A stretch of DNA of 64,000 bases from Zhenhengia yiwuensis (GTDB lineage: Bacteria > Bacillota > Clostridia > Lachnospirales > Cellulosilyticaceae), in contig NZ_JACRSY010000007.1 in the NCBI RefSeq assembly GCF_014384995.1, positions 62,001-126,000 on the forward strand, in the 5' to 3' direction. Positions 10,632 through 21,200 of the stretch are shown here, piece after piece. The notes under the pieces were generated by a model. The model had not been told where the DNA came from and made no database searches. It saw nothing but the letters and a program-made list of their open reading frames with translations. Within the stretch, counting starts at the first letter, position 1; every line of letters starts with the position of its first letter. The translations under genes were made by a program, and so were the position numbers.

Positions 10632-11263
10632 AAATGCTCTATGTCTTTATCATACAAATAGATTTCTATTTCTTTTAGTTCATTGACCAAATTTACTTTT
10701 TGCTTTCCTATTTTTCTAAACCCTTGACGATCATAAAAAGTATACTGACACATTGTATCCGTTAACAAATAAAAGTTTTTTGCCTTGGTCTGTTTCATAT
10801 ATTCCAAAAACTGATGGATAAGTGTTTTGCCTATGCCTACTCTTCTATACTGTTTATCTACTATAAGTAGAGTAAGCTCTCCATCGAACTGTTGCTCCTT
10901 ATCTCCCATAAGCTCTTTATAGTTTTGCGAGAAGTCCCGATGAGCTTTAAGCGTCTTCCTACCCTCTTTTAGAAGATGCAGATAGATAAGTCTGCTTAAA
11001 ATGCCAGCTGTGTAGGGCGTCCACGCTACTTTTTTAGAATGTTTATTATTTCTACCACATACAATGCCTATGACTTGCCCTTGATGCTCTACAACCTTTG
11101 TAAAGGTACTGTCCTCTAGGCAGCTTCTTAAATACACTTGAAGTACAATCTGCCTTACCTTATTGTTTGGTGTAATCTTTTTAAAATATCCTGTCATATC
11201 TAGTAATTTTTTCAGTGCCTCATAATCTTTTTCTTGAATGTCCCTATAAATAAATTTCTGCAT
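10628..11263 (-). CDS. GNAT-family N-acetyltransferase
   Basis: This 211-aa protein has the GNAT acetyl-CoA loop RRVGIGKTLI at about 140-150 and the flanking strands ELTLLIVDKQY and NFYLLTDTM, followed by the usual FYDRQGF motif. The substrate cannot be told from sequence. An insert of about 40 residues between strands 3 and 4 makes it larger than a minimal GNAT. It starts behind AGAGGG and overlaps the end of the convergent regulator by four bases. Confidence 0.85.
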   Translation of the reverse strand: MQKFIYRDIQEKDYEALKKLLDMTGYFKKITPNNKVRQIVLQVYLRSCLEDSTFTKVVEHQGQVIGIVCGRNNKHSKKVAWTPYTAGILSRLIYLHLLKEGRKTLKAHRDFSQNYKELMGDKEQQFDGELTLLIVDKQYRRVGIGKTLIHQFLEYMKQTKAKNFYLLTDTMCQYTFYDRQGFRKIGKQKVNLVNELKEIEIYLYDKDIEHF

Positions 11264-11308
11264 CCTATCCCTCTTTTATTTTATGTATAAGTCTAGTATA
11301 AAACATAA

Positions 11309-11341
11309 AGGGCCTGTAGCAAATCTTTTGCATCAGACCCT
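11309..11341 (-). terminator. Terminator after the azoreductase gene
   Basis: A 15-bp imperfect stem (11309-11323 with 11327-11341) and a short T-rich tail on the minus strand lie just after the stop at 11347. Confidence 0.7.
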
Positions 11342-11346
11342 TATTT

Positions 11347-11943
11347 CTAAAATGTTTCTGCCATTTTAGCTGCTCTTTTAAGTGCTTCTTCCATTCTCTT
11401 TTCAATATCTGTACCTGAACGATTCATATTATCAAGTTCAATAGTTTCAAATGCTTGAACACCAAAGAAACCGAGTAAAGTTCTTAAATATCTTACCCCC
11501 ATTTCATAAGGTGAATCCGTATAAGCACCTCCTCTTGTTACAATGTAAACAGCCTTTTGATGTTCTAAAAGTCCTACTGCACCTTCATGCGTATATTTAA
11601 AGGTAATACCTGTTACACTTATATAATCTAAATAAGCTTTTAAGATAGCTGGAAAGCTTAAGTTCCACATAGGTGCTGCAATAATATATTTATCTGCCTC
11701 TGCAAATTGGTACGCATATTTTAGTACCCTATGATTTCTATTTACGCCATCCTTGGGGCCATATAAAGCCTCTAAATCTTCTGGTCTTAAAAAACCAATG
11801 GCCTCTTTATAAAGGTCTAGTGTAATAACCTCATCTTGTGGATGAGATTTTTTATAGACTTCTACAAAATGGTCCGATATTCTAAAGGTTTTAGATTCCC
11901 CTTCTTTCTTTATATTGGCCTTGATATATAGTATTTTACTCAT
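11347..11943 (-). CDS. azoR: FMN-dependent NADH-azoreductase (AzoR/AcpD family)
   Basis: This 198-aa flavodoxin-fold protein matches AzoR throughout. It has the FMN phosphate-binding start KILYIKANIKKEGESKTFRI, the loop APMWNLSFPAILKAYLDY with the conserved P-M-W-N, and the strand AVYIVTRGGAY. Family members reduce quinones and azo bonds with NADH through bound FMN in the cytoplasm. It appears to be a single-gene transcript with its own terminator. Confidence 0.92.
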   Translation of the reverse strand: MSKILYIKANIKKEGESKTFRISDHFVEVYKKSHPQDEVITLDLYKEAIGFLRPEDLEALYGPKDGVNRNHRVLKYAYQFAEADKYIIAAPMWNLSFPAILKAYLDYISVTGITFKYTHEGAVGLLEHQKAVYIVTRGGAYTDSPYEMGVRYLRTLLGFFGVQAFETIELDNMNRSGTDIEKRMEEALKRAAKMAETF

Positions 11944-12089
11944 ATTAAACTCCTTTACCTTTAAACAATTTATTCCTGTCAGCTTACATCATACTTATTC
12001 ATCCGTTTACCTGCTATAGGTAACTAAATCAGCATGAAAAGAGGAGATATACTCTATGCTTAAGTTCTAAAGAACTTTTCTCTATAAAA

Positions 12090-12139
12090 AAATAAGATAA
12101 AAGAGGAGGAATCATCCTCTTAACTCTTTTATCTTATTT
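12090..12139 (-). terminator. Terminator after ahpC
   Basis: A perfect 16-bp stem (12090-12105 with 12124-12139), with an inner GAGGA/TCCTC pairing, ends in an AT-rich run. It lies 59 bases after the ahpC stop. Confidence 0.75.
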
Positions 12140-12197
12140 CGCTGTCTATGCTTTAAACTATTTGCTATCTGGTTTTAGATATTTTAAAGACTACCTC

Positions 12198-12761
12198 TTA
12201 AAGTTTCCCTACAAGATCAAGACTTGGTGAAAGTGTTTCCGAACCTGGTTTCCATTTAGCTGGGCATACTTGGTCACCATGAGCTGCTACAAATTGTGCA
12301 GCTTGAACTTTTCTTAGAAGTTCGTCAGCATCTCTACCAATACCAAGATCATGTACTTCATAGGCTTTAATTATGCCTTCAGGGTTTACAATGAAAGTTC
12401 CTCTTAAAGCAAGCCCTTCTTCTTCAATAAGCACTTCAAATTGTCTTGCAAGTGCACCTGTTGGGTCTGCAAGCATTGGAAATTTAATTTTACCAATTGT
12501 TTCTGATGCATCTGCCCATGCTTTATGCACGTAATGAGTATCTGTAGATACAGAATAGACTTCACAGCCTATACCTTTAAAAGCTTCATAGTTATCAGCA
12601 AGATCACTAAGCTCTGTAGGACATACGAAAGTAAAATCTGCTGGATAGAAGAAAAATACTGTCCAGTGTCCTTCAAGACAACTGTTTGTGATTTCTTTAA
12701 ATTGTCCTTCATGATAAGCTTGTACTTTAAATTCTTGAACTTTTTTTCCGACTAATGACAT
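12198..12761 (-). CDS. ahpC: Alkyl hydroperoxide reductase subunit C (2-Cys peroxiredoxin)
   Basis: This 187-aa typical 2-Cys peroxiredoxin has peroxidatic Cys47 in FVCPTEL and resolving Cys166 in VCPAKW, full length for AhpC. It reduces peroxides in the cytoplasm and is re-reduced by AhpF or a thioredoxin-reductase-like protein; no AhpF is next to it. A TrxB-like protein with a glutaredoxin-like partner lies 2.6 kb away (15335-16506) and is a candidate reductant (inference). It starts behind AGGAGG and is divergent from the SDR gene. Confidence 0.97.
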   Translation of the reverse strand: MSLVGKKVQEFKVQAYHEGQFKEITNSCLEGHWTVFFFYPADFTFVCPTELSDLADNYEAFKGIGCEVYSVSTDTHYVHKAWADASETIGKIKFPMLADPTGALARQFEVLIEEEGLALRGTFIVNPEGIIKAYEVHDLGIGRDADELLRKVQAAQFVAAHGDQVCPAKWKPGSETLSPSLDLVGKL

Positions 12762-12929
12762 AGCTAGCCTCCTTTTTTTATAAATCCTTATTTAGTATTT
12801 ATCTTACTTATAAAACTATTCTTTATCTCCCTAAAGATCTTTATCAATTATTTCCTTATAAATACTGTGTGTTAAAAATACTTCTACTGCTTATACTAAA
12901 GATTATTTAAAACTTAAAGGAGCCTAATT

Positions 12930-13730
12930 ATGAAAAAGTTAGAAAATCAAGTTGCACTTGTTACAGCGGCTACAAAAGGTATTGGGCTTGCTTGTGCCCT
13001 AAAGCTTGCCGAAAATGGCGCTACCGTCTATATGGGAGTTAGAAGAATCGAGGCTACTCAGGAAATTTGTGACCAGTATAAATCTCAAGGCTTTAAAATG
13101 TTCCCTCTTTATTTTGATGCTTATAAAAGCGAAACTTATAAGGCTATAGTAGAAGAAATTATTACTAAAGAAGGTAGACTTGATATATTGGTTAACAACT
13201 TTGGCGTTGGCAAACCTGAAACAGATTTAGATTTAGTGAAAGGGAGTGAAGAATCTTTTTTAGAACTCTTTAAACTTAACGTAGGTACTGTTTATGGCAT
13301 TAGTAAAGCTGCCGTTCCACACATGATGAAACAAGGAAAAGGTAGTATTATTAATATCTCCTCTATTGGTGGTGCTATCCCTGATGTAACACGCATTGGC
13401 TATGGCGTTTCTAAAGCAGCTGTTAATAATATTACACAGCAAATTGCTATGCAGTATGCAAGAGCGAATATTCGCTGCAATGCTGTACTACCGGGTCTTA
13501 CTGCTACGGATGCTGCGCTTAATAATATGCCTCAATCTTTTATTAATTCCTTCCTAAGTCATGTTCCACTTAACCGAATGGGTAAACCAGAAGACATTGC
13601 CAATGCTGTTTTATTCTTTGCTAGTGATGATTCTTCTTATATTACAGGAAATATTATGGAAGTAGCAGGGGGCTATGGTCTTGGTACACCACAATATGGA
13701 GATATTATGAGACACTTACACCAGCAGTAA
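12930..13730 (+). CDS. Short-chain dehydrogenase/reductase
   Basis: This 266-aa classical SDR has the nucleotide-binding TAATKGIG near residue 13, the NNFGV strand-4 motif, the catalytic Ser in INISSIGGA, and YGVSK with Tyr and Lys. Residues after the second strand (GVRR) suggest NADP(H) preference. The substrate is unknown. It is monocistronic, with a terminator directly after it. Confidence 0.9.
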   Translation: MKKLENQVALVTAATKGIGLACALKLAENGATVYMGVRRIEATQEICDQYKSQGFKMFPLYFDAYKSETYKAIVEEIITKEGRLDILVNNFGVGKPETDLDLVKGSEESFLELFKLNVGTVYGISKAAVPHMMKQGKGSIINISSIGGAIPDVTRIGYGVSKAAVNNITQQIAMQYARANIRCNAVLPGLTATDAALNNMPQSFINSFLSHVPLNRMGKPEDIANAVLFFASDDSSYITGNIMEVAGGYGLGTPQYGDIMRHLHQQ

Positions 13731-13744
13731 CAAGAATTCTAAAT

Positions 13745-13791
13745 AAAAAGTGGGAATTTATATCTATCACTCTGTTAAATTCCCGCTTTTT
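13745..13791 (+). terminator. Terminator after the SDR gene
   Basis: A perfect 16-bp stem (13745-13760 with 13776-13791) ends in TTTTTATT on the plus strand. Confidence 0.85.
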
Positions 13792-13886
13792 ATTATGTTC
13801 TTTTATTAAGTTCATAACTTAGGCACACTAAAGAAAAGAATCATGCTATACTTGTACCGTAGATTTATTTGAACTGGAGGTTAAAC

Positions 13887-15287
13887 ATGACAAAAACTCA
13901 ATCTATATCGCGCAGTCAGCTTCTAGCTACGGAAAAAACAGAAAAATTGATTTTCAAATTTGCTATACCGAGTATTATTAGTGGCCTCGTTAGTGCACTC
14001 TATAATATAGTGGACCAAATTTTCATTGGACAAAGTATTGGTATTGTAGGTAATGCTGCTACTAATGTAGCCTTTCCTCTTTCTATTTTATGTACTTCTC
14101 TTGCCTTACTTCTAGGTGTAGGTGGGGCTGCTAACTTCAATCTCTGTCTTGGAGCTGGCAATAAAGAAGAAGCTGGTAAGTTTGCCGCTAATAGTGTGTC
14201 TCTTATGGGGATTATTGGGATTATCCTAGCTATTCTAGTGAATCTTTTTCTAAACCCTTTAATGATTGCTTTTGGTGCTTCTGGCGAAGTACTGCCTTAT
14301 GCACTGACTTATACAGGTATTACTTCTTTAGGTATACCTTTTCTTATTTTTTCTATTGGTTGCAGCAACATTATAAGAGCTGACGGTAGTCCAACCTACT
14401 CTATGCTGTGTACTTTAGTGGGTGCCTTACTCAATACCATTCTTGATCCTATCTTTATGTTTGGTCTAGATATGGGCATTGCCGGGGCAGCTCTCGCAAC
14501 TGTTATTTCTCAAATTATATCCAGTATCATGGCACTTGCTTACCTCTTACGTTTTAAAACGGTGCCACTAAAGCTCTCTTATTTTAAGCCTAAAGCACAT
14601 ATTGGCCTTAAAATTACTACTTTAGGAGCGTCTCCTTGCTTTAATCAGCTTGCTATGATGCTTGTCCAAATTATCATGAATAATACTTTAACTTACTACG
14701 GCTCACTTTCTCCTTATGGTAGTGATATTCCACTTGCCTGCGTAGGTGTTATTTCGAAAGTAAATATTATTTATATGGCTTTTGTATTAGGGATTGCTCA
14801 AGGCTGTCAGCCTATTATGGGCTTTAACTATGGGGCTAAAAATTATAAAAGAGTTAAACGTGCCTGCCTGCAGGCTTTAGGAGCAGTATGTGTTGTATCC
14901 CTTATTGCTTTTGCAAGTTTTCAACTGTTCCCGAGACAAATTATTAGTTTATTTGGTCAGGGCGAAGAACTTTATTTCCATTTTGCCGAGCGCTACTTTA
15001 GAATTTTCATGTTCTTTACTTTCTTAAATGGACTTCAGCCTATGTCTTCCTTCTTCTTTACTTCTATAGGAAAGGCTCAAAAAGGTATTTTGCTTTCGCT
15101 TACAAGACAAATTGTTTTCCTTATTCCACTTATCCTGATTCTACCACGTATCATGGGTATTGATGGGGTGATGTATGCAGGTCCAGTTGCTGATGGCGCT
15201 GCTGCTCTTTTAGCTACCTTCCTTTTAACGAGACAGTTTAAAACTTTAGATAAGCTTCAGTTACAAAAAGAAACAGCCATCTCCTAA
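13887..15287 (+). CDS. MATE-family efflux transporter
   Basis: About 466 aa with 12 membrane segments in two related halves. The start IPSIISGLVSALYNIVDQIFIG and the mid-protein GIAQGCQPIMGFNYGAK are typical of clostridial MATE pumps, which export cationic compounds with Na+ or H+. I chose the ATG at 13887, six bases after CTGGAGG; a TTG at 13869 is in frame but lies upstream of that ribosome site. The substrate is not predictable. Confidence 0.92.
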   Translation: MTKTQSISRSQLLATEKTEKLIFKFAIPSIISGLVSALYNIVDQIFIGQSIGIVGNAATNVAFPLSILCTSLALLLGVGGAANFNLCLGAGNKEEAGKFAANSVSLMGIIGIILAILVNLFLNPLMIAFGASGEVLPYALTYTGITSLGIPFLIFSIGCSNIIRADGSPTYSMLCTLVGALLNTILDPIFMFGLDMGIAGAALATVISQIISSIMALAYLLRFKTVPLKLSYFKPKAHIGLKITTLGASPCFNQLAMMLVQIIMNNTLTYYGSLSPYGSDIPLACVGVISKVNIIYMAFVLGIAQGCQPIMGFNYGAKNYKRVKRACLQALGAVCVVSLIAFASFQLFPRQIISLFGQGEELYFHFAERYFRIFMFFTFLNGLQPMSSFFFTSIGKAQKGILLSLTRQIVFLIPLILILPRIMGIDGVMYAGPVADGAAALLATFLLTRQFKTLDKLQLQKETAIS

Positions 15288-15310
15288 GTGGGAACATGGC
15301 TGTTTCTTTT
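15266..15310 (+). terminator. Terminator overlapping the end of the MATE gene
   Basis: A 15-bp perfect stem (15266-15280 with 15296-15310) ends in TTTCTTTT; the stop codon of the MATE gene lies in its loop. Confidence 0.8.
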
Positions 15311-15334
15311 CATCTACTATAGTTTTTCTAAATA

Positions 15335-15565
15335 TTATAAGCTTTTTAATGCTTCATCAATTTGTTGTTTATCAAATCCAATAATTACAGATTCTCCAAT
15401 TGTTGTAACAGGTACAGTTCTTTGTCCTGAAACTTCAAGAACGATTTCACGGTCTGCTTGAGCATCTGCTACTGTTACAACTTCATAAGCTACACCTTTT
15501 GTATCTAAATATTTTTTAACTTTTTGACATGGTCCACACCATTCTACTGAATAAACTTTAATCAT
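15335..15565 (-). CDS. Glutaredoxin-like thiol-disulfide protein
   Basis: This 76-aa thioredoxin-fold protein has the CGPC active site (Cys10, Cys13), the cis-Pro motif TVPV, and a short C-terminal helix, the size of NrdH/glutaredoxin-like proteins. Its start overlaps the stop of the TrxB-like gene by four bases (ATGA), so the two are translationally coupled and probably form a reductase/carrier pair. Whether it serves peroxiredoxin or ribonucleotide reductase cannot be read from the sequence. Confidence 0.88.
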   Translation of the reverse strand: MIKVYSVEWCGPCQKVKKYLDTKGVAYEVVTVADAQADREIVLEVSGQRTVPVTTIGESVIIGFDKQQIDEALKSL

Positions 15566-16506
15566 TTTGCATTCTCCTTATTTTCTGTAATATATTTTTC
15601 AGCTTTTAGCGCTGCAATAGTGCCGTCTGCTACAGCTGTTGCAATTTGTCTAAATTCTTTTTGTCTAACATCTCCAGCTACATATACACCTTTTACATTA
15701 GTCTGCATACTTTCATCTGATTTAATATAGCCATCTTCTCCAACCTGAATGAAAGGCTTAAATAAATCTGTCTTAGGCTCTGTACCAATATAGCCAAAGA
15801 TAGCCTTAAGTGGTATTTCTATTACTTCATCTGTCTTTGTATGTTTCACAAGGGCCTTTTCTACAAAGTTATCCCCCACTACATCTATAAGATCATGGTC
15901 GTAAAGAATTTCAATATTAGGCACTGCTTCTACCTCTTTTAAAGTTTTAGCTTCTGCATGGAAAGTATCATATCTTCTAATGATAATAACCTTTTTAGCG
16001 ACTCTTGCTAAGTACATAGCTTCCTCAAGGGCTGCGCTACCACCACCTACTACACCAATGACCTCTCCTTCATAACTTGAGCCATCACATACCGCACAGT
16101 AATGGATACCTTTTCCTAAATAGGCTCTTTCATTTGGAATCGGTAAAGACCTAGGCTTAGCCCCTGTTGCAATAATAACTGCACGTGGCTTATAAATAAA
16201 GTCACCTGTTTCAATAATCTTTTCATCATCTGTTAGTGTAACTTTTTCTATAAAGTCAAACTCATCAATAACCGCGCCTTCGCCTGTGGCTTGAGCTTCC
16301 ATTTTTTCTGCAAGTTCTACACCTGTAATCTTTGCAAAACCTGGATAGTTTTCAATGGTATAACTCGACCTTACCTGTCCGCCAATAATATCATTTTCAA
16401 GAATAAGTGTTTCTAAATTAGCACGTGAAGCATAAATACCAGCTGTAAGCCCTGCTGGGCCCGCCCCTATAATGATTAAATCTATTTCTTTTTCCTGTTT
16501 ATTCAT
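15562..16506 (-). CDS. trxB: Thioredoxin reductase-like flavoprotein
   Basis: 314 aa from the ATG at 16506, which follows AGGAGAG; ten more in-frame residues upstream are unlikely to be translated. It has the FAD motif GAGPAGLTAGIYASRA, the redox pair CAVC (Cys137, Cys140), the NADPH motif GVVGGGSAALEEA, and the C-terminal GYIGTEP and YVAGDVRQ. These are the full set of low-molecular-weight thioredoxin reductase features. The substrate is likely the CGPC protein encoded just downstream. Confidence 0.93.
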   Translation of the reverse strand: MNKQEKEIDLIIIGAGPAGLTAGIYASRANLETLILENDIIGGQVRSSYTIENYPGFAKITGVELAEKMEAQATGEGAVIDEFDFIEKVTLTDDEKIIETGDFIYKPRAVIIATGAKPRSLPIPNERAYLGKGIHYCAVCDGSSYEGEVIGVVGGGSAALEEAMYLARVAKKVIIIRRYDTFHAEAKTLKEVEAVPNIEILYDHDLIDVVGDNFVEKALVKHTKTDEVIEIPLKAIFGYIGTEPKTDLFKPFIQVGEDGYIKSDESMQTNVKGVYVAGDVRQKEFRQIATAVADGTIAALKAEKYITENKENAK

Positions 16507-16602
16507 AGTTCTCTCCTTCACATGGATGCTAAGCATAATGCGATTCTTCCATATTATTATATGCTAATTATTATTATTTAGGAAGTATTTTAGCACAAAA
16601 AA

Positions 16603-16641
16603 TAAGAAGTACTACAAAATATGTCTTTATAGCACTTCTTA
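16603..16641 (-). terminator. Terminator after sulfatase 2
   Basis: A 12-bp stem with one G-U pair (16603-16614 with 16630-16641) lies 50 bases after the sulfatase stop and before the trxB start. The following minus-strand sequence is only moderately T-rich. Confidence 0.6.
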
Positions 16642-16691
16642 TACTTTATTTGCTTATTTATTAAAATTTTAATTTTATCTAAAGGAAATGT

Positions 16692-18188
16692 TTATGCTTT
16701 AAAAGCAGGTTTGCCTTCTGCCCTTGCCCCACATAAACCAATTTGGCCATTTCCTGTTACAGCCTCACCTTTACCATCACGTGTTGGATCGACATATTCA
16801 AGATACCATGCTTCTAATTTCTGTTTCATCATAGCCTTCACTTCTTGATAGCTTACTTCATCTACTACATTATGCTTCTCATCTGGATCATTTTTTAAAT
16901 CGTAAAGTTCGTGAGGCCCATAAGGATAGCGATGAATATACTTCCACTCTTTTGTACGAATCATACGGTTAGGGCCGTATTCATCAAAGATTACAATATC
17001 CCTGTCTACCACTTTTCCTTCACTACCTTCTAAAACAGAAGCAAAACTGCTACCTGGTAGATGATCTGGAATTTCATTTTCTAAGCCTAAATAAGTCATT
17101 ATAGTTGGGAATAAATCGTAATGACTTAGTAAAGTTTCTTCCACTTTCCCACTTACTGTAGCACCTGGAACACGCATAATCATTGGTACTTTTACAGCTG
17201 TATCATAGAGATTAAGTGGGAAAGTTCCATTACCTTTTCCAAAAATCCCATGATGCCCCATACTCATACCATTATCTCCTGTAAAGATAATGAGCGTATT
17301 ATCCATTAAACCATCTTGCTCTAACTTCTCTAGTATTCTTCCTACATTTTCATCCATAGCTGTAGTTGCTGCTGCATAACCTTGAATCCATCTTCTCCAC
17401 TGCTCTTTACCTTGTTCATCTTGTCCATACTTCATACCTGCCCATGGATGTGCTGGTTCAAATGGAATGGAAGTAAACTGACAATCTTCATATAAATCAT
17501 AGAAACGTTCTGGGTGTTGATGCTTATCCCATGGTGCATGAGGCGCTGTATAATGTATACTTAAATAAAACGGCTCCTCTTTACCTTTTTGCTCCTCTAA
17601 GAAAGTTAAGGCATTGTCTGTAATATAATCTGTTACATAAACTTTTTCCTTCATAACAAACTTACCATTTTCTAGTACAACAGGATAGTAATAATTATCT
17701 CCACCCATAGCAAGTGTTTTCCAATATGTAAATCCTGCCTGTGGTATAGCACTGTTACCTAAATGCCATTTACCACTTAAACCACATGTATAGCCATGTT
17801 TATTTAAAACCTGTGTAAAACAAGTTTGTCCTTCTAAATAATTAAGCGCTACATCACCTTGAAGTTGGTCTTTTGGCCAATTATAAGCCCAGTGTCTCTC
17901 CTCATTTTTAAATTCACTTTGAAGCTTCTCACTTAAATCGCTTTCACTGGTATGTCCTTTACTAATCCAATCATGAATACCATGTTGTGAAGGAATTTTA
18001 CCTGTAAAAATAGAACCTCTTGCTGCAGAGCATACAGGTGACGCACAGAAAAATTCATTAAAACGTATTCCTTCATTGGCTAAACGATCCAGGTTAGGTG
18101 TAAGAATATCTTTATTGCCACTACACCCCATCCCCCAGTGACCTTGATCGTCAGTTATAATCATTACAATATTTGGTTTCTGATTCAT
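16692..18188 (-). CDS. S1-family sulfatase
   Basis: About 498 aa from the ATG at 18188, eight bases after AGGAGG; an upstream in-frame ATG lacks a ribosome site. Metal-binding TDDQGH is at the N-terminus, the formylglycine signature is CSAAR with Cys53, and FTGDNGMSMGHHG and the C-terminal ELYDLKNDPDEKHNV are typical of type I sulfatases. There is no signal peptide, so it likely desulfates sugars in the cytoplasm; the Cys needs an anaerobic maturation enzyme that is not in the window. It follows the GH101 gene by about 100 bases and is probably cotranscribed, suggesting sulfated O-glycans as substrate (inference). Confidence 0.92.
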   Translation of the reverse strand: MNQKPNIVMIITDDQGHWGMGCSGNKDILTPNLDRLANEGIRFNEFFCASPVCSAARGSIFTGKIPSQHGIHDWISKGHTSESDLSEKLQSEFKNEERHWAYNWPKDQLQGDVALNYLEGQTCFTQVLNKHGYTCGLSGKWHLGNSAIPQAGFTYWKTLAMGGDNYYYPVVLENGKFVMKEKVYVTDYITDNALTFLEEQKGKEEPFYLSIHYTAPHAPWDKHQHPERFYDLYEDCQFTSIPFEPAHPWAGMKYGQDEQGKEQWRRWIQGYAAATTAMDENVGRILEKLEQDGLMDNTLIIFTGDNGMSMGHHGIFGKGNGTFPLNLYDTAVKVPMIMRVPGATVSGKVEETLLSHYDLFPTIMTYLGLENEIPDHLPGSSFASVLEGSEGKVVDRDIVIFDEYGPNRMIRTKEWKYIHRYPYGPHELYDLKNDPDEKHNVVDEVSYQEVKAMMKQKLEAWYLEYVDPTRDGKGEAVTGNGQIGLCGARAEGKPAFKA

Positions 18189-18288
18189 AGCTAGCCTCCT
18201 AGATTTAAAATTCTCCGAATAACACATTAAATTATATTTAATTTTATAATTTAATACAAGTTCATTTTAAAACTAGAAGCTTATTTTT

Positions 18289-21200
18289 CTATGCTTTAAA
18301 AACAGGGTAATCTGGTAAAACTGCTTCTCTTTCTTCATACCCCTCACTATAAATGGCAACATTATCAACCATAAGAATATTAAGAGCTGTAGAAGTCGTT
18401 TCCCCTGCACCATTTGGCATACCATTTGGTGTAGAAATCGTAATATAAGTACCTTCTTCAGATGCTGCTGTAAATGTAAGGCTTACCCGTTCTACACTTG
18501 GATCATGGTTACTATTACCACCGTACTCCCCTGTACCTAGTGTACTTGCTTTAAGGGTTTCTTCTGCAAGGACATTGCCCTCTTTATCTTTAGCAGCAAA
18601 AGTGTAAGGGTATGCTTCATCAGCAGGTAAGGTTGCACCTTTTGTTTCTGCAAAAAGTGTATAGTCAAAAGTTACAGTATAGTCTACACCTGGTTGGAAT
18701 TTCACAAGAGAAGGATAAGTGCTAACGACCTCACCTGTTTTATTATCTGAAATTTTAAGAGACCATTCGCCGTCAAAAGCATAACTCTTAACTTGTCTGC
18801 CTTGAGGATCTTTTCTTGCTAAGTGAACTTTGGATTCTCCTCCGTTTAAAGCGTACTCAAAGATTCCCCATCCTTCATCTACATTTTCAAAGTCCTCAAA
18901 GTAGATGGCACCGCCTTTATGCCTATCTGTTTTACCTGGTTGTCTAAAGATACGTACATCATCTATGCACGCCTTAGTTTCCTGATCCGTCTGTGGAACA
19001 TGAATAAATAACTTACCACTGTTTTCACCTTCTGGTACTGTTATATCAAAACGGATACGTTGATAAGCCGTCTTACTATATTTATGGTCTACTACCGTTC
19101 CTATAATATCATTTCCATGAATAAAGGTATTTTGAACCTGTTCACCTATAACCATCCCAAGCTCTACTAACCTTTCTGCACTTACCCATGCAGATACAGT
19201 ATAAGTTGCACCTGCTTCAAGACCTTCTATCTCCTGCACTACTAAAGCATCTTCTTTCCCTGTAATACAGAGTTTATGGTCATAGCCTTCTTCTACTGCT
19301 ACATGAACCATTTGAATATGGTCAGTTGCACCGGATTTAGAAAGCTTCATCCAATTCCCTTTACCCTCTCCAAAGTTTAAGCTATCAAAACCTGGATCTT
19401 TCACAAGGCTACCTTCTCCCCATACCGTTTCTTGTGGTAAGCCGCTCGTATCTTCTTTATGGTCTTCAATTACATAAGGTGTCTGTGCTTTATAGTCTAA
19501 AGTAACTGTATGATGGGTTACAGGAAGGGTTTCTATAAACTTTCTACCATGGGCTGTTAATTCATACACATAAACTTCTGTCTGCTCATGCCATTTTTTA
19601 GGCAATTGCCATGTAGTAGCACCCTCCTCATTATTCCAATAATAAATCTTATCTTCCTCAGTCATACTCCATGGAATAAAGAGTGTACTCTTACATCTCA
19701 TTGCTTCTTCGCTCATGATGGCAATAAGCTGTTTATCTTTACTATAAAGTTTGACTTTCTCACCTTCTCTTGCTACATAACTACCATTTTCAAAGTCAAT
19801 CCTATTCTCTGTTAATTTCATAATAGGTGAAGCTTGCATATATTTAGTAGGGAGATTTTGATTATAGAATAACTCTATACCCTCAAAGAGATTTGTTTGA
19901 CTCTGCCATGTGCCTACCCCTGGCATTTGAAGCCCTTTTAACAGTGGATCTGGGTTAAAGCTATCTTTAAATCCATTGTATAAAAATCTATAAATCGTAG
20001 ACTTAGCCCCCAGACTACTTGGGTAATAAGGGTCTATGCCCCAGTGATTAAAGATCTGATTCCCTTCAAATGGTCCTGAAAATTCTGTCGCCACATCCCA
20101 ATGCCTATTCATAAATTGTGCAAATTTATAAGAGTGGTAATCTGATCGGTAATAGACATCTACATAAATGAAACTTAAGGTTGGTACAACCTGATATAAG
20201 TCTTCAAGACGTCTTTCAAGCTCTCCTGACTCTAAATCTTTCATCTGGTCTACAAGGTAAGCTGAATCAAGCCATGCCCAGCCATGTTCTAACTCACCCA
20301 GTTTACCCCCTTTAAGGTTCTCAAGTTTTGTATTGACTGCATCTAGCATATATTCAATAGCATTAATATGGATACCTGTCTTCACATGATAAGCAGCTCC
20401 TGCCTCACCTAATAAATTAAGGTCATGGGCTCCCCCTTGTCTTATACCTACTTCTGTATAATCAGGATGTGAATCATCATGCCCTTCTACTTGATAGCCC
20501 TTATTGAGTACCATCTGTGTAAAGCCATCATAGTAATGGCTTAATATTTTACTATTATCTAAGACTCTTAAAAATGGATTAGAAGTGGAGCTTGTAAAGT
20601 TCATAGCAATCCATACCACTTGGTCTTTTACATTTTCTGACCCTCTTGGGATAGGCATAATTTCTCTAAAGAGGATTGCTGCATCTTGCCAATCCACTAG
20701 GCCATCTCCATTTTCATCGCCGCCTATAATAATCTGTGCATAAGGCAAGGGTTCTGTTTCTGTATGTCCTTCAAATGGCTCTACGCAATAACGATAAGTA
20801 AAAGTTCCATTGGCGAAAGTAAATGCTTTCTTAGCTACATCTTCTCTTACTACAATTCTTTCAATAGGTGTTATGACATTATTGCTGATTGCTGCCGCAT
20901 ACCTTTCATTATAAAGAAGAGGATAAGTCACTTCATACTGATTTTCTTCTCCTTCTACAATCTCAGCTGTTGTTTTAAATACATCTGAAATCCCCTTTTG
21001 TCCACTTCCAGCTTTGACTGCCCCATAACCAGCCTTTTCACCGCTTAAAGTAATAAGCGCCTGGTTAGTAAAAGCTATCGTTTCTACCTGCTCATTTGCA
21101 TCAAATTCCTGAATATCTGTTACCCTATAAGTTACAATATGACGGTCTGTAGGTTTCATATTCTGAGCATACTTAGCTTCTTTAGAATGTCCATCTGTTG

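Noticed and set aside
16507..16602. PerR-type operator upstream of the TrxB-like gene
   Set aside because: The TAATAATTA-like sequence there is only a loose match to the PerR box and common in AT-rich spacers.
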